A stretch of DNA of 64,000 bases from Listeria seeligeri serovar 1/2b str. SLCC3954 (lineage in GTDB: Bacteria; Bacillota; Bacilli; Lactobacillales; Listeriaceae): positions 2,170,001 to 2,234,000 of the forward strand of contig NC_013891.1 of the NCBI RefSeq assembly GCF_000027145.1, written 5' to 3'. The notes under the pieces were generated by a model. The model was not told where the DNA came from and made no database searches. It saw only the letters and a list, made by a program, of their open reading frames with translations. Positions 33,084 through 40,484 of this stretch are shown here, piece after piece; position 1 is the stretch's first letter, and every line of letters begins with the position of its first letter. Made by a program: the position numbers and the translations under genes.

Positions 33084-34160
33084 TTAATTGAAATAAACTG
33101 GTTTTCCGGTTTTAGATGACTCATAAATTGCTTCTAAAATTTGTGTTACAACAAGCGCTTGCTCTGGTTTTACAACTGGCTCTGTATTGTTTAAAATCGC
33201 ATCTAACCACTGTTCTGCTTCGATTAATGCTGGGTCGTCTCCTTCGCCATCATAAAAATCTACTCCATCCGCATCAAGTTGAATTTTCTTTTCGTACATT
33301 TGACTATAAGCTTCTCCGTTAATTCGTAGGCCGTCTTCCATATCTGCGCCGCCTTCTGTTCCACTAAGCGACGTTCTTGCTTCTCCAACGTCTAGCGTAT
33401 TTAATGCCCAACTTGCTTCTAGAACAATCGTTGCACCGTTTTCCATTGTGATAAAGCCAAATGCAGAATCTTCCACCGTAAATTTCTTTGGATCCCATGA
33501 ACCCCAAGCGTTTGCTGCATTTTCTTTTTTTGCTAGTTTATGATAACTATTTCCGACAACATATTTTGGTTTGTAATTGTCCATCATCCAAAGTGTTAGA
33601 TCAAGTGCATGGGTGCCGATATCAATAAGTGGTCCCCCACCTTGCGCTTCTTCATCTAAAAATACGCCCCATGTCGGTACTGCGCGGCGACGAATCGCTT
33701 TTGCTTTAGCATAATAAATATCACCTAGTTCATTATTTTCGCAAATTTGGTGTAAGTAGTCTGAGTCTTTACGGAATCTATTTTGGTAACCGATTGTTAA
33801 TTTCTTCCCTGTACGCTCTGCAGCTGCTATCATGCTCTTAGCTTCATCGGTTGTTTTTGCCATTGGTTTTTCGCACATAACATGTTTGCCAGCTTCCATT
33901 GCCGCAATTGAAATTTCTGCATGCGAAATATTTGGTGTACAAACATGAATAACATCAATTGATTTATCTTGGAGTAAGTCTTTATAATTTGTGTATACGC
34001 TTGCATTTTCAGCCCCAAATTCTTTTGCTGCTTCCTCTGCTTTTTCTAGTACAATATCGCAAAAAGCAACCATCTCTGCTTTTTCAGCTTTTAACAAACT
34101 TGGCATATGCTTACCATTTGCAATGCCTCCACACCCAATAATTCCAACTTTTAATGACAT
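33084..34160 (-). CDS. Gfo/Idh/MocA family oxidoreductase
   Basis: A 358-residue NAD(P)-dependent dehydrogenase with Rossmann motif GIIGCGGIANGKH near the N-terminus, MCEKPMAKT, and DIGTHALDLTLW in the active site. I set the start at 34158-34160 (MSLKVG) after TTGGAGGTTTTTTAT. First structural gene of the cluster, 73 bases behind the AraC-type regulator, which is the likely activator. The presence of two different Gfo/Idh enzymes suggests oxidation and later reduction steps of one pathway. Confidence 0.88.
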   Translation of the reverse strand: MSLKVGIIGCGGIANGKHMPSLLKAEKAEMVAFCDIVLEKAEEAAKEFGAENASVYTNYKDLLQDKSIDVIHVCTPNISHAEISIAAMEAGKHVMCEKPMAKTTDEAKSMIAAAERTGKKLTIGYQNRFRKDSDYLHQICENNELGDIYYAKAKAIRRRAVPTWGVFLDEEAQGGGPLIDIGTHALDLTLWMMDNYKPKYVVGNSYHKLAKKENAANAWGSWDPKKFTVEDSAFGFITMENGATIVLEASWALNTLDVGEARTSLSGTEGGADMEDGLRINGEAYSQMYEKKIQLDADGVDFYDGEGDDPALIEAEQWLDAILNNTEPVVKPEQALVVTQILEAIYESSKTGKPVYFN

Positions 34161-34233
34161 ATAAAAAACCTCCAATAGTTTTGATAGTTACATCATACAA
34201 AACTAATGAAGGTAATTCTTCCTATTTTATTGC

Positions 34234-35112
34234 TTAATTATTCCCGTATATTGCTTTCCTGTATTTGAGCGGGGCAACTCCCATTGCTCTTTTAAAAGCA
34301 TGGTGGAAGGTTTTAACACTGCTAAAGCCTGCAAGTTCAGCCACTTCAGTTACTGGAAATGCTTCATTTAGCAACATCCATTTGGCTTTATTTAAACGAT
34401 AGTCATTTAAAAAAGTAACAAAAGTCATTCCCGTATTTCGTTTAAAAAACTTCGTAAAATAATAGGTGCTAAATCCAGTATAATCTGCTACTTCTTGTAA
34501 ACTAACAGGTTCCTGGTAATGTTTTTCTACATAAGAGAAAATCTGATCTAGTTTTTGTAAAGTTTCTTGTGATTTGAGTACTGCTTGTTCAGAAATCACA
34601 CTATCAGGTTGCGTTTTTATTTGCGGAATCGCCCGGTAAATAAGAACAATAATCGCCAGCAAGTCTGCTTTCAAAATGTAATGTTTCCCTGGTTTATTCT
34701 CACTAGATTCTGAATGTATTTCCTGAATTAATGACTGCATTTTACTGGCAACTTCTTCTGGCCAGTCTCTACTCAAATGTGCCATTTCTGTAAGCATTTC
34801 TCGTAATGTTTTACCTGCCTCGTCCAGTTGCATTTCTTCTTGAAATAAACTTAAATCAAATTGAATAACAATCCGTTCACTATTTGGGGAGGCTAAAAAA
34901 TAGTGAACATCGCCACCATTAATAACTTGAATTTCGCCTTCTTTTAATTGAATCGGCATATCATTTATCCCTAAATTCAAACTGCCTTTTAATGCATAAA
35001 TAATTTCGATTTCTTTATGCCAGTGTGGGTAGACAAGAACCTCACCTTCATTGATGAATGATCGAAACGGAAAAGCTTTATTTAATTCAGGAATTTCTAA
35101 GTATTCACTCAT
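34234..35112 (-). CDS. AraC family transcriptional regulator with cupin sensor domain
   Basis: A 292-residue regulator. The N-terminal cupin (about residues 15-100; HWHKEIEIIYALKG and VINGGDVHYF) binds a small molecule, probably a sugar. The C-terminal pair of helix-turn-helices includes VSLQEVADYTGFSTYYFTKFFKR and the AraC signature VAELAGFSSVKTFHHAFKR. It precedes the sugar cluster on the same strand and probably activates it. A Crp/Fnr gene lies 24 bases upstream, so the two regulators may be co-transcribed. Confidence 0.87.
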   Translation of the reverse strand: MSEYLEIPELNKAFPFRSFINEGEVLVYPHWHKEIEIIYALKGSLNLGINDMPIQLKEGEIQVINGGDVHYFLASPNSERIVIQFDLSLFQEEMQLDEAGKTLREMLTEMAHLSRDWPEEVASKMQSLIQEIHSESSENKPGKHYILKADLLAIIVLIYRAIPQIKTQPDSVISEQAVLKSQETLQKLDQIFSYVEKHYQEPVSLQEVADYTGFSTYYFTKFFKRNTGMTFVTFLNDYRLNKAKWMLLNEAFPVTEVAELAGFSSVKTFHHAFKRAMGVAPLKYRKAIYGNN

Positions 35113-35136
35113 AATAAAACTCCTCTTTTTTCGTAA

Positions 35137-35808
35137 TTAAAGAGCATTCATATTTTTTATGACCCATGGTTTGTGGCTATCATCTAGAATGCCTTCTTTA
35201 CGTAACTTTAATACAATAATATTCGTATATTCTCGAGTTGTATTCGCATATTGAGCCAGAATAGAATTATTAATTTCCTCAGGTAAAACATATTCTCGCT
35301 CTTTCGTTACCCGACCCATATATAGACCGATATCTTTCAAACAAGCTCGAATACGTGCTTCTTTTTTCATGAAAGTACGTTTACTTGCTTTAAAATAAGC
35401 TCTTCTTGTATAAAGTAGATTAGCTAATAAGTATTTTTCTTTTTGACCTGTTTCACTCAAGACTCGTTCGACAAATTCAGGCTCTAGTACCCAACATTGA
35501 ATTTCTGTCAAAGCCCGTAAAATAGAATCTTCTGGTTCTTCATTAATAATTGGGACTAAATTAACCGCAACTTCCCCACCAACAAAACAAATAATTCCCG
35601 AATTGCCATGTTCATTCTCTAGACAATAAGCAAAATAACCACTCTCAACTAAATAAATTTTGAAGCCACTAGTGTTATTTAATTTTATTTCTTGACCTTT
35701 TGGAAATATTTCTTGATAGCAATTCTCATGAAAACCCTCATTTTTTTTGAGTATCTGTAGCAATGATTTTGTTGTCGTTTCTTTAAAAATATCTTCATCT
35801 GAATACAT
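35137..35808 (-). CDS. Crp/Fnr family transcriptional regulator (PrfA-like paralogue)
   Basis: A 223-residue protein with the beta-barrel effector domain in the first 120 residues and a C-terminal Crp-type winged helix-turn-helix (SILAQYANTTREYTNIIVLKL). No Fe-S cysteine motif. It is one of three such paralogues in the window; the ending LRKEGILDDSHKPW is very like that of the protein encoded at 9033-9734. GAGAGGATGTTAGAAA precedes the ATG. Probably co-transcribed with the AraC gene. Confidence 0.82.
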   Translation of the reverse strand: MYSDEDIFKETTTKSLLQILKKNEGFHENCYQEIFPKGQEIKLNNTSGFKIYLVESGYFAYCLENEHGNSGIICFVGGEVAVNLVPIINEEPEDSILRALTEIQCWVLEPEFVERVLSETGQKEKYLLANLLYTRRAYFKASKRTFMKKEARIRACLKDIGLYMGRVTKEREYVLPEEINNSILAQYANTTREYTNIIVLKLRKEGILDDSHKPWVIKNMNAL

Positions 35809-35869
35809 TTTCTAACATCCTCTCATTAATTTACAAAAAAACTGCAGAAGCATTTATCTCTGCAATTTA

Positions 35870-36487
35870 TTAGTTAAAATATGGATTTGTTGCTTTTTCA
35901 TGGCCAATAGTTGTTACTTCTCCGTGTCCAGAGTATGCTTGTAAATCATCTGGAAGAACAAATAGCTCTTCAGTAATACTATTAATTAAAGTATCAAAAT
36001 CGCCCGTGTATAAGTCTGTACGACCAATGCTACCTTTGAATAACGCATCGCCAACAATAACAAAGTCAGCAAAAATAAAGCTCAAACTTCCAATAGAATG
36101 ACCTGGTGTTGGTACAACTTTAAAATGAAAACCTTCAATATTATAGTCCCCGAGCGTAAATTCATGTTCCGCAGGGCGGGCAACGATTGGTGTTCCAGCA
36201 ATATGAGCAGACAGATTGAGTTCAGGACTGGAAAGCCAACTTTGTTCTTTCGGGCTAACATAGACAGGAATAGAATAAGTCGCTCGAATCTCTTCTAGCG
36301 CTCCAATGTGGTCATAATGACAATGAGTCAACAAAATCGCTACCGGAGTAACTTCAAGTTTAGCAATTTCCGCTTCGATTTTATTTGCCTCAGCACCTGG
36401 ATCAATAATTAGCGCTAAACCATCTTGATAGACAATATAACAATTTTCTTGGATTGTCCCTGTCATAATTCTTTTAATTTTTGTCAT
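35870..36487 (-). CDS. Metallo-beta-lactamase fold hydrolase (glyoxalase II-like)
   Basis: A 205-residue hydrolase with the zinc-binding motif THCHYDHIGA (HxHxDH), a second-site His in PTPGHSIGS, Asp in VGDALFKGSIGRTD and final His in SGHGEVT. It resembles YqgX-type glyoxalase II-like proteins. I set the start at 36485-36487 (MTKIKRI), after AAAGGTGGAAGCGAA; the longer frame starts before the ribosome-binding site. It is divergent from a glyoxalase I-like gene, suggesting methylglyoxal or related thioester metabolism (inference). Confidence 0.87.
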   Translation of the reverse strand: MTKIKRIMTGTIQENCYIVYQDGLALIIDPGAEANKIEAEIAKLEVTPVAILLTHCHYDHIGALEEIRATYSIPVYVSPKEQSWLSSPELNLSAHIAGTPIVARPAEHEFTLGDYNIEGFHFKVVPTPGHSIGSLSFIFADFVIVGDALFKGSIGRTDLYTGDFDTLINSITEELFVLPDDLQAYSGHGEVTTIGHEKATNPYFN

Positions 36488-36614
36488 TTCGCTTCCACCT
36501 TTCTGCACATTCCCCATTATACCGAAATTTTCGTTCTACTTCAATATACCTTGTTTGTATTCACTTAGGAGATATACTACAATGAAGAAAGAAGTTTAAA
36601 AGGAGGAATAAAAA

Positions 36615-37004
36615 ATGACTGCAAAAATGTTACATACGTGCATTCGGGTGAAAAACTTAACCGAATCAATCGCGTTTTATGAGAATGCTCTAGGTTTAAA
36701 GGAGATTCGTCGAAAAGATTTTCCTGATTTTGAATTCACACTTGTTTATATGGCTTTTGAAGAAGGTGGATTTGAACTAGAATTAACTTACAATTATGAC
36801 CAACAAGAAGCTTATGACTTAGGAAATGGTTACGGTCATTTAGCAGTTGGTGTTCCTGATGTCCGCGCATTACTAAAAGAACATCAAGCTGCCGGCTATA
36901 CGGTAACAGACTTAAAAGGCCTTCCTGGTGAAGATCCATTTTATTACTTCCTAACTGATCCAGATGGTTATAAAACAGAGATTATTCAAGATGGCGCATT
37001 ATAG
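36615..37004 (+). CDS. Lactoylglutathione lyase-like protein (glyoxalase I / VOC family)
   Basis: A 129-residue vicinal-oxygen-chelate protein with two beta-alpha-beta-beta-beta modules. Likely metal ligands: His in MLHTCIRV, Glu in GFELELTYN, His in YGHLAVGV and Glu in YKTEIIQDG, all as in glyoxalase I. AAAAGGAGGAATAAAAA precedes the ATG. It is divergent from the glyoxalase II-like gene. Listeria makes glutathione, so the classical role in methylglyoxal removal is possible. Confidence 0.87.
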   Translation: MTAKMLHTCIRVKNLTESIAFYENALGLKEIRRKDFPDFEFTLVYMAFEEGGFELELTYNYDQQEAYDLGNGYGHLAVGVPDVRALLKEHQAAGYTVTDLKGLPGEDPFYYFLTDPDGYKTEIIQDGAL

Positions 37005-37019
37005 AACTGGAGAATTTTG

Positions 37020-37178
37020 ATGGGAAAATATTTGATTATTATTTTAATCGCACTAGCAATTAACGGCATTAGTTTTCTTTTCGAAAATGATATAGCCAAT
37101 CTAATCGCTGTTATTATCACAGCTTTATTACTAATTTACTTAATGCTTGATTTAACAAAAATGTATCGACGTAAATAA
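37020..37178 (+). CDS. Small membrane protein of 52 residues
   Basis: ATG at 37020-37022, seven bases after CTGGAG, 15 bases behind the glyoxalase I-like gene and ending at a strong terminator, so co-transcribed. The protein has two hydrophobic segments (about residues 4-17 and 24-42) and a basic end (MYRRK). No known family recognised. Confidence 0.65.
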   Translation: MGKYLIIILIALAINGISFLFENDIANLIAVIITALLLIYLMLDLTKMYRRK

Positions 37179-37221
37179 GAAAAGCCAGAAAATCATTTTT
37201 AAGTGATTTTCTGGCTTTTCT
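37178..37221. terminator. Bidirectional terminator
   Basis: AGAAAAGCCAGAAAATCA pairs with TGATTTTCTGGCTTTTCT over 18 bp, 7- to 8-base loop. It separates the small membrane protein gene and the convergent diguanylate cyclase gene. Confidence 0.92.
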
Positions 37222-37232
37222 TTTGCAACAAA

Positions 37233-38306
37233 TTAGTTCTCATCCGCAATACACACTCGATTTCGACCAGTAAGTTTTGCTTTATATAAAGCTTCATCCG
37301 CTGATTTAAATAAACGTTCACTAGTCGTTACTTCATTATGGGAACCACTAACACCGATAGAAATAGTTATTTTCACCGTTTGCCCACTTGGAATCAGAAA
37401 ATGATGTTCTTCTGTTTCCTTTCGAATATGTTCAGCAAAATAGTTACCTTCTTCCACTGAATAATCTAGTAAAATAAGCGAAAATTCTTCCCCTCCGTTT
37501 CTAAATGCTTCCGAACCATCTGTTGTACTCTCCTTTAAAATGAAAGCAAGTTGTTTTAAAATCGCATCGCCCGCATCATGTCCATATGTATCATTGATAT
37601 TTTTAAAGAAATCAATGTCAATTAACAGCAATGCCACTTGTCTTCCGCTTTTATCCACGACATGGTTAATTTTTTCATCAAACTGCCTTACATTAGATAA
37701 CTGCGTCAAATAATCTAGTGTGGAGTCTTGCTCATATTTTTGAAATAGTTGTTTGGATTTAATCATATTGTTCATCAACCCTGCTGAAACAACACCAATA
37801 ACAAGCGAAATCACTACAAATATCGTCATGTTAATCCAGAAATAAGATTCTTTAGCTAAAATCAAATGTAAGTTTACCACTACAAAACCACTGGCAATAA
37901 TATTCAAAGTGAAAACGCCCCAAATTTTATAGCGCTCTAATCGTTTACTTAAGAACGCAGCCATTACCCCAATGAGCATCATCACAACAGCAGCCATAAA
38001 TGCAGCTAAATTGACGGAAAGTAAAAATCGTGACAGTGAGATGATGATGGCCGACACAAGCGCTGGAATAGGTCCACCATAAAATCCCACCATTAAAATT
38101 GGAATGTGACGCAAATCTACAATAACATTATTGGAAATTGGAATCCCAAAAAGCATTAGCATAAATCCAAGAACTCCTGCCCATATCCCAATGACCACTT
38201 TTCTTCTTGTTGCCATTTCTTTTGTAATTGGTTCTTTATAAATTATTGAAATAATATAAAAACCTGCAAGTAAAATTGCTGCATTACTTACTAATTGTTG
38301 GACCAA
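37233..38306 (-). CDS. dgcC: Membrane-bound diguanylate cyclase (GGDEF), DgcC-like
   Basis: A 357-residue protein. The first 185 residues hold about six membrane segments of the 5TMR-LYT sensor type (e.g. PILMVGFYGGPIPALVSA); the rest is a GGDEF domain with DYLTQLSNVRQFDE, LLLIDIDFFKNINDTYGHD and the active-site GGEEF (in FRNGGEEFSLIL). The RxxD inhibitory site five residues before GGEEF is absent, so product inhibition is not expected. It makes cyclic di-GMP. In L. monocytogenes the homologue lmo2174 is DgcC, linked to exopolysaccharide. The start is TTG at 38304-38306, after AGGGGGGATGCTTT; the nearby ATG is out of frame. Confidence 0.88.
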   Translation of the reverse strand: MVQQLVSNAAILLAGFYIISIIYKEPITKEMATRRKVVIGIWAGVLGFMLMLFGIPISNNVIVDLRHIPILMVGFYGGPIPALVSAIIISLSRFLLSVNLAAFMAAVVMMLIGVMAAFLSKRLERYKIWGVFTLNIIASGFVVVNLHLILAKESYFWINMTIFVVISLVIGVVSAGLMNNMIKSKQLFQKYEQDSTLDYLTQLSNVRQFDEKINHVVDKSGRQVALLLIDIDFFKNINDTYGHDAGDAILKQLAFILKESTTDGSEAFRNGGEEFSLILLDYSVEEGNYFAEHIRKETEEHHFLIPSGQTVKITISIGVSGSHNEVTTSERLFKSADEALYKAKLTGRNRVCIADEN

Positions 38307-38434
38307 AAAGCATCCCCCCTCGCATTGTTACATTACTACTTTACTACCCTGTTGTGTTCATAAGTATGCATTCTTCACTATCTTCACGCAAAAAAACAAC
38401 CTCTTAAAATAGAAGTTGCAACAAGAATTATAAA

Positions 38435-38470
38435 AAATCCGCACTAAAAATTAATTTCTAGTGCGGATTT
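38435..38470 (-). terminator. Terminator of the SDR gene
   Basis: AAATCCGCACTA pairs with TAGTGCGGATTT; on the minus strand the hairpin is followed by TTTTATAATTC. Confidence 0.85.
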
Positions 38471-38477
38471 ACTCTTT

Positions 38478-39239
38478 TTAGTAAGCTGTCCAACCAGCAT
38501 CTGCAGTAACTACAGTTCCATTTACAAAGCTAGCATCATCAGAGGCTAAGAATAAAGCGACTTTCGCAATTTCCGAAGCATCGCCAGCCCGAGGGTTAGT
38601 TCCCATTCCAATCATAGCTCGTTCTTGTCCAAATTGATCCGGCGCGTAAATAGTTGTTCCAATGTTGGTATTCACCGCTCCTGGTGCAATCGCGTTACAA
38701 CGAATATTTTTATTTGCGTACTGGAAGCCAACATTTTTGGTAAACCCGACTACCGCATGTTTAGAAGCAGTATACGCAGCACCCGCACGTGAACCAAATA
38801 ATCCTCCAGCAGATGCAATGTTCACAATAACGCCTTGTCCTTTTTCTTCAAAAATGTGTAATGCCTTTCGTGTAGCCCGCATCACCCCAGTTGTATTGAT
38901 AGCAAACACTTTATCCCAAAGTTCATCCGTTAATTCTCCTGCTGGAACAAAATTATCCATAATCCCGGCATTATTCACTAAAATATCTAAAGTACCATAT
39001 TTCTCAACAGCTTGGTTAATCATATTTTGTACATCGTCTTCACTAGTTACGTTCGCTACTACAGCAAGCGCAGTTCCATTTTCCTTTTCAACTAAATCCA
39101 CTGTCTTTTGTGCAGCTTCTAGATTCAAATCAGCGACTACTACCTTCGCACCTTCTTTAGCAAAAAGCAGTGCGATTTGTTGCCCCATTCCTGACGCTGC
39201 CCCTGTTATAACGACAACTTTTCCATTTAATTTCCCCAT
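38478..39239 (-). CDS. Short-chain dehydrogenase/reductase
   Basis: A 253-residue SDR enzyme. Cofactor motif TGAASGMGQ (about residues 12-20), NNAG (about 88-91), catalytic Ser in NIASAGG and Tyr-x-x-x-Lys in YTASKHA. The Asp in VVADLN after the second beta-strand suggests NAD(H) preference. Substrate unknown. I set the start at 39237-39239 (MGKLNGK) after GAAGGAGGAAAAAATC. It is divergent from a TetR gene, which probably represses it. Confidence 0.88.
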   Translation of the reverse strand: MGKLNGKVVVITGAASGMGQQIALLFAKEGAKVVVADLNLEAAQKTVDLVEKENGTALAVVANVTSEDDVQNMINQAVEKYGTLDILVNNAGIMDNFVPAGELTDELWDKVFAINTTGVMRATRKALHIFEEKGQGVIVNIASAGGLFGSRAGAAYTASKHAVVGFTKNVGFQYANKNIRCNAIAPGAVNTNIGTTIYAPDQFGQERAMIGMGTNPRAGDASEIAKVALFLASDDASFVNGTVVTADAGWTAY

Positions 39240-39349
39240 GATTTTTTCCTCCTTCACTTTTGATACGCTAAAAAGGATAAAAAGCATCCTTCTTGTTTTC
39301 ATTATAGTCCCGAAGTTAACCGCTTTCAATATGTAAAGAAAGCCACTTT

Positions 39350-39365
39350 TGTTGATTAAACAACA
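39350..39365. promoter_or_regulatory. Putative TetR operator
   Basis: Inverted repeat TGTTG (39350-39354), 6 bases, CAACA (39361-39365), in the divergent SDR-TetR gap, immediately before the -10-like TTATAT of the TetR gene. Confidence 0.4.
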
Positions 39366-39422
39366 CTTTTGCGTTATATGTATAGTAACGGCAAAAATCT
39401 TATATCTGGGGGAGCTAAGTGT

Positions 39423-39986
39423 ATGGATAGACGTATAAGAAAGACAAAGCAGTCCTTAAATGAAGCACTATTTACCCTGCTTGACCGTAAGCCATTCAAA
39501 CAAATTACCATTACGGATATTGTACAAGAAGCAGATGTTAACCGGGGTACTTTTTACAAGCATTATCGTGAAAAAGAGGATTTACTTGATAACATTATTC
39601 AAGAAGTTTTAGCAGATTTAAAAAGCGCCTATCAAGACCCTTATCTGAAAACAAATCATTTCTCCGTGCAAGCACTTACTCCATCAATGATAAAAATATT
39701 TGATCATGTATATAGTCACCAAACTTTCTATAAACAAGTTATTAATTCAACTATTAGCCCTAGTTTTCAAAATCAAGTCTGTGATGTGATTCGTGAGTTA
39801 GTTTTAAATGATTTCGTAAGTTTTTCTAGTACTACTAATGCAGAACCAATGTTACTTGCAACTTACCAAGCACATGCCATTTTTGGAATGATTGTTTTTT
39901 GGGCTGAAGAAGAATTTTCGCATTCACCGGAGTATATGTCCGAACAATTACTTTTTATTATCCATGCAAAACAACAAATACTTTGA
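39423..39986 (+). CDS. TetR family transcriptional regulator
   Basis: A 187-residue repressor-type protein with the N-terminal helix-turn-helix ITITDIVQEADVNRGTFYKHYREKEDLL cut here as ITDIVQEADVNRGTFYKHY (about residues 28-47) and a helical C-terminal ligand domain. I set the start at the ATG 39423-39425 (MDRRIRK) after TGGGGGAGC; the longer frame lacks a ribosome-binding site. Divergent from the SDR gene, its likely target; the inducing ligand is unknown. Confidence 0.87.
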   Translation: MDRRIRKTKQSLNEALFTLLDRKPFKQITITDIVQEADVNRGTFYKHYREKEDLLDNIIQEVLADLKSAYQDPYLKTNHFSVQALTPSMIKIFDHVYSHQTFYKQVINSTISPSFQNQVCDVIRELVLNDFVSFSSTTNAEPMLLATYQAHAIFGMIVFWAEEEFSHSPEYMSEQLLFIIHAKQQIL

Positions 39987-40092
39987 TCCTTACATAATTG
40001 TTATATTACTTTCTAGCTTTGTCACTTGAATCGAGGGCAGACACCACCTCACACTTGTTATAATAAAAGCATCAAAGAAAGGTGTGTTGATT

Positions 40093-40440
40093 ATGAACGA
40101 TCATCGAATTTTAAATGCATTAAGTTATTTTAGTATATTTTTTGCCCCTATTATTATTCCGGTGCTAATATGGATATTTGCTAAAACTGACGAAGTTACT
40201 CACCATGCCAAAATTGCTTTATTAACGCATATTATTCCAACTATTGCAGGTATTGTTTGTTTCTCAAGTTTTTTTATTACTTCCTTTACACAAGGTGGTA
40301 TTTTAACTAATTTAACATTAATGGTTACTGCCGGCTTATTCTTTATTACGATTATCGCAACAGCAGGCTTATTTATTTTTAATATTGTTCGTGGTATCCA
40401 AATGTTGCTTACCAAACAAGAAGAAGACGTCTGGATTTAA
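40093..40440 (+). CDS. DUF4870-like membrane protein
   Basis: A 115-residue protein with three membrane segments and the start MNDHRILNALSYFSIFF followed by VTHHAKIALLTH, typical of the DUF4870 (Tic20-like) group. Function unknown. ATG at 40093-40095 after AAAGGTGTGTTGATT. Single gene ending in a terminator shared with the LPXTG protein gene. Confidence 0.75.
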   Translation: MNDHRILNALSYFSIFFAPIIIPVLIWIFAKTDEVTHHAKIALLTHIIPTIAGIVCFSSFFITSFTQGGILTNLTLMVTAGLFFITIIATAGLFIFNIVRGIQMLLTKQEEDVWI

Positions 40441-40443
40441 TGT

Positions 40444-40479
40444 AAAAAGCTATCCTGAGAAAAATCAGGATAGCTTTTT
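40444..40479. terminator. Bidirectional terminator
   Basis: AAAAAGCTATCCTGA pairs with TCAGGATAGCTTTTT over 15 bp, between the DUF4870-like gene and the end of the LPXTG gene. Confidence 0.92.
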
Positions 40480-40484
40480 TTGTT

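Noticed and set aside
39308-39333. cre site upstream of the SDR gene
   Set aside because: TTGAAAGCGGTTAAC-like sequence misses the two final consensus positions and no promoter element overlaps it convincingly.
38662-39336. Plus-strand 224-codon frame opposite the SDR gene
   Set aside because: Antisense shadow of a well-supported SDR gene with intact motifs; no ribosome-binding site.
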